DNA of 49,556 bases. Source: Bacillus pseudomycoides. Its GTDB lineage: Bacteria > Bacillota > Bacilli > Bacillales > Bacillaceae_G. Positions within the stretch are counted from its first letter, which is position 1, and every line of letters begins with the position of its first letter. A program made the translations under genes and the position numbers. The DNA lies in assembly GCF_002582035.1 (NCBI RefSeq), contig NZ_NUQE01000043.1, forward strand, positions 1-49,556. Reading direction: 5' to 3'. This document shows positions 23,438 to 33,103 of the stretch, piece by piece. The notes under the pieces were generated by a model. That model ran no database searches and was not told where the DNA came from. It saw nothing but the letters and a program-made list of their open reading frames with translations.

Positions 23438-23841
23438 CAAATTTCCCCTCTCAAAAATTCAGTAATAATAAAAAAATCGTATAACGAAAAATAATTGCTC
23501 ACGAAGAAATATGATACCGATAATAAAAGCATCACGTCAACAATTTACTTTAATTATTTTGTATTTTTCTTTTTTGTTTATGTTATTTTTCTTTTTGTAA
23601 ATTTAGACAAACGAAAAACAGCCATGAAAAGAGCTGTTAAAACTTTGAGGTTTTAAGTGAAAATTTATATAAAATGTAGAAGGGAAGGGCTAATACAGCA
23701 CCTTGCTATATTGTTAAGTGGTAGGATGGGTATTTTTTAAAAATATAATATTCAATAATGTAGATGAATAAAAGTGGAAAAGTTTGAACCGCGTTTTCAT
23801 CAGCCTTTCGTTCATACTAAGAAAATGAGGAGGTGGCTACT

Positions 23842-23946
23842 GTGAAACCATCAAAGGTTATGTCCATAAATATTTTCCAAATGATGAACTTCAATATTTT
23901 ACATGATAGAACCCATGCTATATTTGTGGGTTCTTTTACGTATTAG
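23842..23946 (+). CDS. 34-codon ORF that runs through a terminator-like hairpin
   Basis: AGGAGGTGG seven bases before GTG 23842 is the best ribosome binding site in the gap. The ORF begins MKPSKVMSINIFQMMNF and ends VGSFTY. Its last third encodes the hairpin AGAACCCA/TGGGTTCT plus TTTT (23908-23938), so a translating ribosome would cover the terminator. It may be a leader peptide controlling read-through toward mntR, which begins 105 bases downstream, or simply a small protein. Confidence 0.4.
   Translation: MKPSKVMSINIFQMMNFNILHDRTHAIFVGSFTY
23908..23938 (+). terminator. Terminator-like hairpin inside the small ORF upstream of mntR
   Basis: AGAACCCA (23908-23915) and TGGGTTCT (23927-23934) pair perfectly and are followed by TTTT. 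Confidence 0.65.
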
Positions 23947-24032
23947 GAAAATGGGCTTGTTTCTACCCTTGTCACGATATCCTTTCTGTTGTATCATTTT
24001 ATTGATTGCTTAGTGCGGAATATATAAACTGA

Positions 24033-24482
<450 letters not shown>

Positions 24483-24569
24483 AGAACAGTTTCCTTTTTT
24501 GTTTGTGCAAAAGGGAATTGGTGCACGGTACAGAATATATATGCGTGATTATACGCGTAAGGGGAGGAT

Positions 24570-24693
24570 ATGTTGAAAGAGATTGCGTTTGACTTTGATA
24601 AAATCCTTGTCTTTTGAAATGCACTATTGACGTTTAAACTCTATGAAAGATAAGAATTTGGTAGAGGTTATTGAATATATTAAGCAAAAGTAA
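24570..24693 (+). pseudogene. Possible decayed small gene between mntR and yqhP
   Basis: GGGGAGG precedes ATG 24570, which gives only MLKEIAFDFDKILVF before a TGA. A second short frame from ATG 24643 (MKDKNLVEVIEYIKQK) ends at 24693 just before a terminator. Together they look like fragments of a small protein broken by a frameshift or stop. In B. subtilis yqhO lies here, but these fragments do not resemble it. Weak evidence. Confidence 0.25.
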
Positions 24694-24738
24694 AAAAAAG
24701 ACCACACTTCTCTAAAAGGAAGCGCGGTCTTTCTTTTT
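24694..24738. terminator. Bidirectional terminator between mntR and yqhP
   Basis: AAAGACCACACTTC (24697-24710) and GAAGCGCGGTCTTT (24719-24732) pair with one mismatch and have A and T tracts on either side. It overlaps the 3' end of yqhP. Confidence 0.75.
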
Positions 24739-25116
24739 GCCTTTTTTTCCTTCAATAACTGTTAAGTGAGATTGCTTTCGTTTTCGTCTTAGGAAGGAAG
24801 TATTTCCTTTTTTTCCTTTAGCATCGGAAGCATTTTTCTTTAACAAATTTTTACTTAGGGGTGTTACATTTTGTTTTCCGTATTTTCGGTTCGATTGTTT
24901 CGCAGCACGTTTGTAGGACGATTGTGAGTTATTAGCTGAACCGCTTGAACTCGTAAGCATCTTATAAAGTAAATAAAAGACACCAACAACAATGAGCGTT
25001 ATCGCAATGTTTTTTACAACTCCCATTGGATTTTCAATTGTGAATGATACAAGGCTAAATATCGCTAACCCAACAATTACAACAAATAGAGCGAACATAA
25101 ATGAGCGACCCTTCAT
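24712..25116 (-). CDS. yqhP: YqhP, SA1362-family membrane protein
   Basis: A 134-residue protein with two membrane helices (about residues 4-25 and 33-53) followed by a long Lys/Arg/Ser-rich, probably disordered C-terminal half. This layout and the place next to yqhQ match YqhP. Function unknown. ATG 25116 has AGGAGG seven bases upstream; an upstream in-frame ATG (25125) overlaps that site. Confidence 0.78.
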   Translation of the reverse strand: MKGRSFMFALFVVIVGLAIFSLVSFTIENPMGVVKNIAITLIVVGVFYLLYKMLTSSSGSANNSQSSYKRAAKQSNRKYGKQNVTPLSKNLLKKNASDAKGKKGNTSFLRRKRKQSHLTVIEGKKGKKKDRASF

Positions 25117-25197
25117 AAGGAACACCTCCTAAAAAGAAAGATATTTTAATTAGTTTATTAACGAAAGGCGAAGGAGTTGAATGATATTATGAAAAAG

Positions 25198-26121
25198 TTA
25201 TTGTTGTCTCCCTTCTAGACGCAATAGTTCTTCAAAAGATGCAATTGCTACTTCAACTTGATCATCTGTTGGTTCTTTCGTTGTTAGCAGCTGAAGCCAT
25301 AGACCGGGATATCCTAATGCACGGAGTACGGGAACGCTTCGCAAGCTATTTGTAAATTGCAGTACTTCAAATGAAATACCGAGCACTACAGGAATGAGCA
25401 AAATACGATTCATCAGGCGAACCCAAAGAGGGTCGGTTGGAACGAGAAAATATACAAACATTCCAATAATAACAGTAAATAAAATGAAGCTACTACCGCA
25501 ACGATAATGGAGACGGGTTTGTTTTTGTACGTTTTCTACTGTCAATGGAAGATTATTCTCATAAGCATTAATTACTTTATGTTCCGCCCCGTGATATTGA
25601 AATACACGTTTAATAAGTGGAGTCATTGAAACAAAGTAAATGTAGCTAAGTAATAATACAAGCTTAATGATACTTTCGACAATGACTTGCCCAGCATGAG
25701 ATGGGAAAACAGGTCTTGTCAGTTCTGCTAAAAGTGCAGGAACCGCAGTGAAAATCACTTTTCCGAAGATAAAGGATAAGACCCCGACTGCTGCAACGCT
25801 AAGTATCATTGTTAGCTTCGACTGTTCTTCTTTTTTTGGTACGAATTGTTCATCATCTTCAGGATGTACATCAAAGCGTTCTGAAGCGAAGTTTAAATGC
25901 TTTGCCCCGTTTGCACTTGCATCAACAATTGCCGTGATGCCGCGTAAAAATGGAATTTTTTTAAACATAGACGATACTTTATTACGAACACGAGGTAATC
26001 GATAAAATTCGATAGATTTATCTTTACGACGAATTGCTGTAACAGTATATTCTCTACCGCCAAACATAACTCCTTCTATTACTGCTTGACCCCCGTAGAT
26101 TTGTTTTGTCTTCTCTGTCAT
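25198..26121 (-). CDS. yqhQ: YqhQ, DUF1385 membrane protein
   Basis: A 307-residue protein of the DUF1385 family. It opens with IYGGQAVIEGVMFGGRE, the family signature, has four or so membrane helices between about 95 and 265, and holds the conserved FQYHGAEHKVINAYE (about 180-195), a His/Glu motif of likely metal-site type. B. subtilis YqhQ has no firm role. ATG 26121 is preferred; the frame extends to 26205 but that part is not family-like, and the ribosome binding site is weak (GGTTGGTG). Confidence 0.87.
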   Translation of the reverse strand: MTEKTKQIYGGQAVIEGVMFGGREYTVTAIRRKDKSIEFYRLPRVRNKVSSMFKKIPFLRGITAIVDASANGAKHLNFASERFDVHPEDDEQFVPKKEEQSKLTMILSVAAVGVLSFIFGKVIFTAVPALLAELTRPVFPSHAGQVIVESIIKLVLLLSYIYFVSMTPLIKRVFQYHGAEHKVINAYENNLPLTVENVQKQTRLHYRCGSSFILFTVIIGMFVYFLVPTDPLWVRLMNRILLIPVVLGISFEVLQFTNSLRSVPVLRALGYPGLWLQLLTTKEPTDDQVEVAIASFEELLRLEGRQQ

Positions 26122-26361
26122 GTCAACACCAACCTGTATTTGTTTCTCTCTTATCAGAAAAGAGGTAGCGACTCTATGTGTTGTCATTATATTGTATAAC
26201 AACACTACAGTTTCCTTTATTCTATCGACAAAAGTGTACTTCTGACAAGGAAAATCAGCAGGTTAGTCAGACATTTCCTATTCTTTTTATAGACAAATTC
26301 CGCAGTATTTAAACATGCTTTAAACTAGTTTCGGACATACTAGTTAAGCGGAGGTGTAGAT

Positions 26362-26847
26362 GTGAAACAAGAACAATCTGTCATGAAAAAAATAGTCCAA
26401 ATTGGTGTGTTTGGAGGTTTGTTTTGGGGAGCTGTTTGGTACTTTCTCTATTTTTTTTCCTTTACTGATGTGGGCCCGAATTATGTGTTGCTCCCGTTTG
26501 CACTTGGAAGTTGGAAAGAAGATGTATGGGGAAACATAGCGGGAATTGTATGTATGGGGATTTTTTCAATTGTTGTGGCGCTTGTATATAGGGTAACTCT
26601 AAGTAAGTTTGAAGGTGTGATTCCAGGCATTATATACGGTCTTATATGGTGGGGAATATTATTTTTGGCAATTGGATCTGTTGCACCTGTCATAAGAAGT
26701 GCGTTAGAAATGCCTAGGACAACCATTGTAACGACAGTATGTATTTTTATTTTATATGGTGTTTTTATTGCATATTCTGTTTCGTTTGAGGTGAATAACG
26801 AAAAGGGTATAGGGAATGAGGAAAAGACAAACTATTCAAATAAGTGA
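26362..26847 (+). CDS. yqhR: YqhR membrane protein
   Basis: A 161-residue protein with about four membrane helices (near residues 11-32, 57-78, 87-106 and 121-143), Trp/Gly-rich (FGGLFWGAVWYFLYFF). It matches YqhR, found next to yqhQ in bacilli; function unknown. GTG 26362 has GGAGGTG seven bases upstream. Divergent from yqhQ, in a 240-base gap with no other gene. Confidence 0.8.
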   Translation: MKQEQSVMKKIVQIGVFGGLFWGAVWYFLYFFSFTDVGPNYVLLPFALGSWKEDVWGNIAGIVCMGIFSIVVALVYRVTLSKFEGVIPGIIYGLIWWGILFLAIGSVAPVIRSALEMPRTTIVTTVCIFILYGVFIAYSVSFEVNNEKGIGNEEKTNYSNK

Positions 26848-26899
26848 GAGGTATGGTAAAATGTTATATAGACATTTTTTTTATTAAGGAGTTAGGTAT

Positions 26900-27340
26900 A
26901 TGAATAAATTGCTCCTCGTTAACGGGCCTAATTTAAATCGTCTCGGTGTGAGAGAGGTTAATGTATATGGTACGGGAACATTAGCGTCGCTAGAAACAGA
27001 TATGAAACAACAAGCAGAGAGTTTGGGAGTGGAGCTAGAGTGTTTCCAATCCAATCATGAAGGTGCCATTATTGATATCATTCATGAGGCTGAGGGTACA
27101 TATAAAGGAATTATTCTAAATCCAGGAGCATTTACGCATTATAGCTATGCAATTCGTGATGCGATTGCGAGCATTTCAATTCCTGTTGTTGAGGTGCATA
27201 TTTCAAATATTCATCAGCGCGAATCGTTTCGTCATGTATCTGTTACGGCGCCGGTCACAGCAGGACAAATTGTGGGATTTGGTTTGTATGGCTATCATTT
27301 AGCGTTACTTGCATTATTGGAGAAAATCGGGGAGGCATAA
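26900..27340 (+). CDS. aroQ: AroQ, type II 3-dehydroquinate dehydratase
   Basis: A 146-residue cytoplasmic dodecameric enzyme that converts 3-dehydroquinate to 3-dehydroshikimate. NGPNLNRLGVREVNVYG holds the catalytic Arg/Tyr region (Y24), NPGAFTHYSYAIRDA the substrate Asn, and VEVHISNIHQRESFRHVS the catalytic His. AAGGAG precedes the ATG. Shares the shikimate pathway with aroK at 5944. Three bases separate it from yqhT. Confidence 0.95.
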   Translation: MNKLLLVNGPNLNRLGVREVNVYGTGTLASLETDMKQQAESLGVELECFQSNHEGAIIDIIHEAEGTYKGIILNPGAFTHYSYAIRDAIASISIPVVEVHISNIHQRESFRHVSVTAPVTAGQIVGFGLYGYHLALLALLEKIGEA

Positions 27341-27343
27341 TCA

Positions 27344-28405
27344 ATGGAGAAACTTACAAAATTAAGAAGTGCATTTGGAGAAGCTGGTATTGATGGCATT
27401 CTATTAACGAATCAACATAGCCGTAGATATATGACAAACTTTACAGGAACGGCAGGAGTTGTGTTAATTTCAAATGAACGTGCTTTGTTTATTACAGATT
27501 TTCGCTACGTTGAACAAGCGCAAAAACAAACGGTGGGCTATGAGATCGTGCAGCATACAGGTGCGATTATTGAAGAAGTTGCAAAACAAGTAAAAGACCT
27601 AGGAATCCAAAAGCTTGGTTTTGAGCAAGATACGCTTACATACAGCTCTTATACGGCATATAAAGAAGAAGTGGATGCAGAATTTGTTGCAACTTCTGGT
27701 ATTGTGGAAAAGTTACGCTTGATTAAGACCGATTCAGAGATTAAGATATTAAAGGAAGCTGCACAGATTGCAGATGCTGCCTTTGAACATATTCTATCAT
27801 TTATTCGCCCGGGAGTATCTGAGATTGAAGTGTCAAATGAACTTGAATTTTTCATGAGAAAGCAAGGAGCAACTTCTTCTTCGTTTGATATTATCGTTGC
27901 TTCGGGACTTCGTTCAGCATTGCCGCACGGCGTGGCGTCTGAAAAATTGATAGAAAATGGAGATTTTGTTACATTAGACTTCGGTGCTTACTATAAAGGA
28001 TATTGCTCTGATATTACTCGTACAATTGCAGTAGGTGAGCCGTCTGACAAGTTAAAGGAAATTTATAATATCGTATTAGAAGCGCAGCTGCGCGGTGTAA
28101 ACGGCATTAAAGTTGGTTTAACTGGCCGTGAAGCTGATGCGTTAACGCGTGATTACATAACTGAAAAAGGATACGGTGAGTATTTTGGGCATTCTACAGG
28201 TCATGGAATTGGTCTTGAAATTCATGAGGGACCAAGCTTGGCATTCCGCTCTGAAACGGTACTTGAGCCAGGAATGGTTGTGACTGTAGAACCTGGAATT
28301 TATATTCCAAATGTAGGCGGAGTTCGCATTGAGGATGATATTATAGTAACAGCTGAAGGTAATGAAGTGTTAACGAAATCTCCGAAAGAACTCATTATTT
28401 TGTAA
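27344..28405 (+). CDS. yqhT: YqhT, Xaa-Pro aminopeptidase/dipeptidase
   Basis: A 353-residue M24-family metallopeptidase. N-terminal creatinase-like domain (about 1-125), then the pita-bread catalytic domain. Metal ligands are visible in [17 protein letters not shown] (Asp, Asp), [13 protein letters not shown] (His), VEPGIY (Glu) and VRIEDDII (Glu). It cleaves peptides with Pro in the second position. Between aroQ and efp as in B. subtilis. Confidence 0.9.
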   Translation: MEKLTKLRSAFGEAGIDGILLTNQHSRRYMTNFTGTAGVVLISNERALFITDFRYVEQAQKQTVGYEIVQHTGAIIEEVAKQVKDLGIQKLGFEQDTLTYSSYTAYKEEVDAEFVATSGIVEKLRLIKTDSEIKILKEAAQIADAAFEHILSFIRPGVSEIEVSNELEFFMRKQGATSSSFDIIVASGLRSALPHGVASEKLIENGDFVTLDFGAYYKGYCSDITRTIAVGEPSDKLKEIYNIVLEAQLRGVNGIKVGLTGREADALTRDYITEKGYGEYFGHSTGHGIGLEIHEGPSLAFRSETVLEPGMVVTVEPGIYIPNVGGVRIEDDIIVTAEGNEVLTKSPKELIIL

Positions 28406-28425
28406 TACACAGGAGGATTTTTTGC

Positions 28426-28983
28426 ATGATTTCAGTAAACGATTTTCGTACAGGTTTAACAATTGCGGTGGACAACGGCCTATGGCAGGTTATAGATTTC
28501 CAACACGTAAAACCAGGTAAAGGTGCAGCGTTCGTTCGTTCTAAACTACGTAACCTTCGTACAGGTTCTGTTCAAGAAAAAACATTCCGTGCTGGCGAAA
28601 AAGTAGAAAAAGCACATATCGAAAACCGTCGTATGCAATATTTATATGCAAGCGGTGAAGCTCATGTATTCATGGATAATGGAACATACGAGCAAACCGA
28701 ACTTGCTGATAAGCAAATCGAACACGAATTAAAGTTCTTGAAAGAAAACATGGAAGTATCAATCATGACATATCAAGGCGAAGTACTTGGTGTAGAACTT
28801 CCAAACACTGTTGAGTTAAAAGTTGTTGAAACAGAACCAGGTATTAAAGGTGACACAGCTTCTAACGTAACAAAACCAGCTAAATTAGAAACTGGTCTAG
28901 TTGTACAAGTACCAATCTTCATTAACGAAGGTGAAATGCTTATTATCAACACATCAGAATCAAAATACGTTTCTCGTGCGTAA
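28426..28983 (+). CDS. efp: Elongation factor P
   Basis: A 185-residue, three-domain translation factor that rescues ribosomes stalled at polyproline stretches. Domain I has [10 protein letters not shown] with K32, the residue that carries the 5-aminopentanol group in B. subtilis. Domains II-III end with [16 protein letters not shown] lies seven bases before the ATG. Length is standard. The local proline-rich protein at 22619 would be a plausible client. Confidence 0.97.
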   Translation: MISVNDFRTGLTIAVDNGLWQVIDFQHVKPGKGAAFVRSKLRNLRTGSVQEKTFRAGEKVEKAHIENRRMQYLYASGEAHVFMDNGTYEQTELADKQIEHELKFLKENMEVSIMTYQGEVLGVELPNTVELKVVETEPGIKGDTASNVTKPAKLETGLVVQVPIFINEGEMLIINTSESKYVSRA

Positions 28984-28990
28984 TTGAAAG

Positions 28991-29024
28991 AGGCACTCAT
29001 GGATCATCCATGAGTGCCTTTTTA
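28991..29024. terminator. Terminator after efp
   Basis: AGGCACTCATGGA (28991-29003) and TCCATGAGTGCCT (29007-29019) pair perfectly around TCA, then TTTTA. Serves efp and probably the convergent gene. Confidence 0.88.
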
Positions 29025-29342
29025 TGTGAAATAAGGTACGTAATAAATAACAGTAATAATAAAACTAATGATAAGCAGTATAAGAGTCCCTGTCATATAG
29101 GGATTCATTCGAACTTGAAAAGGTGTTACTTCCCCAGTGTTAAACCCCGTCAAACTTTTTGTAATGGCACGATCCATATTAGCGTTTCGGTTCATATTTA
29201 AAAGCGACAGCCAAGTGATACTGAAAATAGCTAAACTCCCTAAAAAGAAACTTTCTATAAATGGCCAACCGACAAATTTTGCAAATAAGAAAATAGCAGC
29301 TACTTCTACTGAGATAGTAAGGATAATTTTAAGAACTTTCAT
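29022..29342 (-). CDS. Hypothetical three-helix membrane protein
   Basis: A 106-residue protein with membrane segments at about residues 3-22, 26-46 and 83-103, and a polar loop (MNRNANMDRAITKS) between helices 2 and 3. No family recognised. AAGGGTGA lies six bases before ATG 29342; the frame extends to 29372 but has no better start. Convergent with efp. Confidence 0.68.
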   Translation of the reverse strand: MKVLKIILTISVEVAAIFLFAKFVGWPFIESFFLGSLAIFSITWLSLLNMNRNANMDRAITKSLTGFNTGEVTPFQVRMNPYMTGTLILLIISFIITVIYYVPYFT

Positions 29343-29544
29343 ATTTTCACCCTTTTTATTCCAATATATCATGATTTAACGGAAAATTCTGTTTGTTGTT
29401 GTTTGATAATTAAAAAATTACTTTTTCACTTCTGAAATAGACAACCCTTGCATATGGTTGTACAAACGTACTCTTTCATCTTGTTTCAACAGGATATATG
29501 TGTGCTGTTAGAACGGTGTAAGGATAACGAGAGAAGGTGAGAGG

Positions 29545-29826
29545 ATGAAACAGTGGCTAGCGGCATTTGAAACGTCTGTGCTCGTGATGGCGCTTCTTAG
29601 GCTCTTCTCGGGAAGTATGGAGATTTTCGCCGCTTTGCTTATGTTGTATTTCAATGATGTAAAAAAAGCATTGTTCGTAAATGGTATGCTTGCATTTGTT
29701 GGACCGACCGTTTTGATTGTGACGATGTCAGTTGGAATTGCGAGTGTTACGAACGAAATTTCATTTTTGAAACTATTTTTTCTAGTGCTTGGGATTAGTT
29801 GTATTTTTATTGCAGTACTGAAATAG
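29545..29826 (+). CDS. yqhV: YqhV membrane protein
   Basis: A 93-residue three-helix membrane protein matching YqhV in length and place, directly before spoIIIAA. GAAGGTGAGAGG precedes the ATG. The region about 90 bases upstream has a weak sigma-E-like pair (CATATG, then GTACTC about 12 bases on), so it may share a mother-cell promoter with the spoIIIA operon. Function unknown. Confidence 0.85.
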   Translation: MKQWLAAFETSVLVMALLRLFSGSMEIFAALLMLYFNDVKKALFVNGMLAFVGPTVLIVTMSVGIASVTNEISFLKLFFLVLGISCIFIAVLK

Positions 29827-29847
29827 CGATGTGATGGGGAGAGAGCT

Positions 29848-30771
29848 ATGAAAGAAGTATTAGAGATGTTGCCAAAGCAAATCGAACGTTTTATACAAGA
29901 CTGCAAAGAATATGACACATTAGAAGAAATACGGCTTCGGATTGGTCGGCCGCTTGAATGTATTGCGCGCGGGGAAGCGCATTTTTATAACTATATCGTG
30001 ACGGTAGAAGACGCAGCATATTTACTGAATAAATTGAGTCAATATTCACTTTATACGATGGAAGAAGAGTTGAAGCGAGGGTATGTCACGCTGCGTGGCG
30101 GGCATCGGGTTGGTTTAGCAGGAAAGGTAATTATGGAAAAGAGTGCAGTGAAAATGATTCGAGATGTGGCGTCATTTAATATTCGAATTGCTCGGCAGAA
30201 AATGGGGATTGCCGAGCCGCTCTTACCGTATTTATACGAGAAGCGTTGGCTAAATACGATGATTATTGGTCCGCCGCAAACAGGGAAAACAACATTATTG
30301 CGTGATGTAGCGCGTTGTATGAGTGCCGGTGTTCCAAGGCAACATGTTCCTTCTTGTAAAGTTGGTATCGTAGACGAAAGATCAGAAATTGCTGGATGCG
30401 TAAAAGGTGTTCCGCAATATGAGTTTGGAACAAGAGTCGATGTGCTAGATGCATGCCCAAAAGCAGAAGGTATGATGATGATGATTCGTTCAATGAGTCC
30501 CGATATACTAATCGTTGACGAAATCGGGCGGCAAGAGGATAGCGAGGCGATTATGGAAGCTGTTCATGCTGGTGTTCAATTATTTATTAGTGCACATGGA
30601 TATGGATACGAAGACATACTGAAACGACCTTCGCTGCGAAAAATCATAGAGCTGGGCGTGTTTGAACGTTTTATTGAGCTTTCTAAAATAAAAGGACCAG
30701 GAACTATTATGGACATGAAAGATGGTAGTGGAAAGCCAATGCGCCGAGGGGAGAAGGTGCTGAGCGTATGA
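29848..30771 (+). CDS. spoIIIAA: SpoIIIAA, sporulation channel ATPase
   Basis: A 307-residue mother-cell ATPase related to type II/IV secretion motors, needed for the SpoIIIA-SpoIIQ channel during engulfment. Walker A is GPPQTGKTT (141-149); Walker B ILIVDEIGR is at about 220-228. Expected sigma-E regulon. GGGGAGAG precedes the ATG. The stop overlaps spoIIIAB by four bases. Confidence 0.96.
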   Translation: MKEVLEMLPKQIERFIQDCKEYDTLEEIRLRIGRPLECIARGEAHFYNYIVTVEDAAYLLNKLSQYSLYTMEEELKRGYVTLRGGHRVGLAGKVIMEKSAVKMIRDVASFNIRIARQKMGIAEPLLPYLYEKRWLNTMIIGPPQTGKTTLLRDVARCMSAGVPRQHVPSCKVGIVDERSEIAGCVKGVPQYEFGTRVDVLDACPKAEGMMMMIRSMSPDILIVDEIGRQEDSEAIMEAVHAGVQLFISAHGYGYEDILKRPSLRKIIELGVFERFIELSKIKGPGTIMDMKDGSGKPMRRGEKVLSV

Positions 30772-31283
30772 TTAAATTCTTTGGCGCTGCACTTATTCTT
30801 GCGGTATCAACATTTTTTGGTTTTTCACATGCGAAAAAATATAGTGAACGCCCTCGCCAATTACGGTTGTTAAAGGCAGCACTGCAATCACTTGAGGCGG
30901 AAATTATGTATGGACATACCCCATTGTCAGAGGCAGCTGCACGTCTTGAAAAACAAATGCCAAAGCCTTTGAACTGGTTATTTCATAGCTTCCATGAACG
31001 ATTAGAAAGGGGAGAGCAAACGGTTCGAGAGGCATGGATGGATAGCTTACAAGAAAATTGGAAACTCACAGCCCTGAAGCAAACAGAATATGAAATTTTA
31101 CAGCAATTTGGAGAAACGTTAGGACAACACGATCGCGAATCACAGCAAAAGCATATTCGTTTATGTATTACACATCTAGAGAGAGAAGAAGGCGAAGCAA
31201 AGGAAATGCAACTCCAGTACGAAAAGATGCTGAAAAGCTTAGGTGTATTAGCAGGATTACTTATCGTGATTTTATTGTTGTAA
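30768..31283 (+). CDS. spoIIIAB: SpoIIIAB
   Basis: A 171-residue GspF-like membrane protein with a helix near the N-terminus (about 4-20) and a C-terminal helix (VLAGLLIVILLL). The middle is helical and cytoplasmic. ATGA overlap with spoIIIAA. It helps recruit or couple the ATPase to the channel. Confidence 0.94.
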   Translation: MIKFFGAALILAVSTFFGFSHAKKYSERPRQLRLLKAALQSLEAEIMYGHTPLSEAAARLEKQMPKPLNWLFHSFHERLERGEQTVREAWMDSLQENWKLTALKQTEYEILQQFGETLGQHDRESQQKHIRLCITHLEREEGEAKEMQLQYEKMLKSLGVLAGLLIVILLL

Positions 31284-31295
31284 GGGGGAATGGTG

Positions 31296-31499
31296 ATGTC
31301 GATCGATGTTGGATTAATCTTTCAAATTGCGGGTATTGGCATTATTTTAGCTTTTATCCATACTGTGCTGAAAGAATTAAAGCGAGAAGATATTGCCAAT
31401 TGGGTTATTCTCGTTGGTTTTGTTGTTATTTTATTTCAAGTTGCATTTTTAATCAATAATTTGTTTGACAAGATTAAAAGCGTCTTTCTCTTTCAGTAA
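31296..31499 (+). CDS. spoIIIAC: SpoIIIAC
   Basis: A 67-residue protein with two membrane helices (residues about 4-22 and 34-53). ATG 31296 is chosen, since the ATG at 31290 is only two bases from the GGGGG ribosome binding site. Length equals that of B. subtilis SpoIIIAC (68). Confidence 0.92.
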   Translation: MSIDVGLIFQIAGIGIILAFIHTVLKELKREDIANWVILVGFVVILFQVAFLINNLFDKIKSVFLFQ

Positions 31500-31508
31500 A
31501 GGGGTGCG

Positions 31509-31907
31509 ATTCGAATCGAAATATTACAAATTGTAGGACTTGGGCTTGTGGCGACTTTTTTGGCGGCAGTATTGAATCAGCATAAGTCGAGTATAACCTC
31601 ATTGTTTGTTGTATTTGTCAGTAGCGTTATGTTTTTATTTCTAATCGATCAAATTCACTCCATTTTAACGATGATTGAGCGTATTGCAAATGAAGCGAAA
31701 GTAAGCAATGTGTATGTGGAAACGCTGCTGAAAATTATTGGAATTGCTTATATTGCAGAATTTGGTGCACAAATTACAAAAGATGCAGGACAAGGAGCGA
31801 TTGCTTCAAAAATCGAATTAGCAGGGAAAATTTTAATTTTAGCAATGGCGATTCCAATATTAACGGTTGTAATTGAAACAATTCTCGGTTTTTTGCCAAC
31901 CGGATAA
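31509..31907 (+). CDS. spoIIIAD: SpoIIIAD, apparent ATT start codon
   Basis: A membrane protein of 132 residues if started at ATT 31509. The only canonical in-frame start nearby, GTG 31548, would leave 119 residues and cut into the first membrane helix (ILQIVGLGLVATFLAAV). The frame from ATT reads IRIEILQIVGLGL, aligned residue by residue with the recalled B. subtilis start MQIDIVQIVGLGL. An in-frame TAA at 31497 rules out a more distant start. AAGGGG (31499-31504) is four bases before ATT and ten before ATC 31515. The conserved GIAYIAEFGAQITKDAGQG follows. Confidence 0.85.
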   Translation: MRIEILQIVGLGLVATFLAAVLNQHKSSITSLFVVFVSSVMFLFLIDQIHSILTMIERIANEAKVSNVYVETLLKIIGIAYIAEFGAQITKDAGQGAIASKIELAGKILILAMAIPILTVVIETILGFLPTG

Positions 31908-31921
31908 AGGAGGGATGAATC

Positions 31922-33091
31922 GTGCGATCGTTTGGAATAAAGCTTTTGTCTGCTTTTTTCCTCTTTTTTTCTTTGCCAATTATCGTACAAGCTTCTCCCT
32001 TAGAACAAAATGTTGTCGATGAACAGCTAGGAAAGCTTGGGATAGAAGATGTAAAGAAATATTGGGATGACCTTGTTGTAAAGTACGGGGGATATTTGCC
32101 GGAAAGCCAAAAGGGAAGTTTTATGGAGTTTGTAAAAGGAGAAAAAAATTTTTCAATTAAGGAGTGGATGGTTGGATTATTAAAATATTTATTTCATGAA
32201 TTACTGGCTAATGGAAAGTTACTTGGGACATTGATTATGCTTACCATTTTTAGTGCACTTCTTCAATCGCTTCAATCTGCTTTTGACAAAAGCAGTGTAG
32301 GGAAAATAGCAGATGCTGTTGTATATATGGTACTCATCGTTTTTGCTTTAAATAGTTTTTACGTTGTAATGACATATGCAAGAGACGCCATTCAAACAAT
32401 GATAGATTTTATTTTAGCGCTTCTCCCTATTTTGTTGGCACTTATTGCTACTGGGGGTGGTGTTGTATCTGTTTCCTTCTTTCATCCAATTATTGTTTTT
32501 CTTATGAATACGAGCGGGATGCTCATGAATTACATTGTTTTACCGCTTCTCCTGCTTGCAACGATTTTAAGTATTGTAAGTACAATGAGTGATCAATATA
32601 AAGTCACAAAATTGTCCAAGCTACTGCAAAATGTTAGCGTTAGCATCATTGGAATTTTCTTAACAATTTTTCTTGGTGTGCTCTCTGTACAAGGAACGGC
32701 AACAGCAGTAGCGGATGGGATTGCTGTTAAAACAGCAAAATTTGTAACAGGAAATTTTATTCCAGTTGTGGGGCGAATGTTTACCGAAGCGGCAGATACA
32801 GTACTTAGTGCATCTGCATTATTAAAAAATACAATTGGAATTGTTGGGGTTGTTATTTTATTACTTATCGTTGCTTTTCCTGCTATTCAAATTTTTTGCA
32901 TTGCTTTCATTTATAAATTTGCAGCAGCAGTGTTGCAGCCTGTTGGTGGAGGAGCGATTATCCAATGTTTGGATATTATCGGGAGAAGCATTATATACGT
33001 GTTTGCTTGCTTGGCTATTGTATCGCTTATGTTTTTTTTAAGTATCACTATTATTATCGCGGCTGGAAATATTACGTTAATGATGCGTTAG
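31922..33091 (+). CDS. spoIIIAE: SpoIIIAE
   Basis: A 389-residue polytopic membrane protein with a signal-like N-terminus (about 1-24, ending VQASP) and about seven membrane helices in the second half, including LLSIVSTMS-type and IVSLMFFLSITIII segments. GTG 31922 has AAAGGAGGG seven bases upstream. Essential part of the mother-cell side of the feeding channel. Confidence 0.94.
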   Translation: MRSFGIKLLSAFFLFFSLPIIVQASPLEQNVVDEQLGKLGIEDVKKYWDDLVVKYGGYLPESQKGSFMEFVKGEKNFSIKEWMVGLLKYLFHELLANGKLLGTLIMLTIFSALLQSLQSAFDKSSVGKIADAVVYMVLIVFALNSFYVVMTYARDAIQTMIDFILALLPILLALIATGGGVVSVSFFHPIIVFLMNTSGMLMNYIVLPLLLLATILSIVSTMSDQYKVTKLSKLLQNVSVSIIGIFLTIFLGVLSVQGTATAVADGIAVKTAKFVTGNFIPVVGRMFTEAADTVLSASALLKNTIGIVGVVILLLIVAFPAIQIFCIAFIYKFAAAVLQPVGGGAIIQCLDIIGRSIIYVFACLAIVSLMFFLSITIIIAAGNITLMMR

Positions 33092-33103
33092 GGGGTGATC
33101 AGG

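Noticed and set aside
31548-31907. SpoIIIAD from GTG 31548
   Set aside because: It would lack the first 13 residues and part of a membrane helix that aligns with relatives, and no ribosome binding site precedes it.
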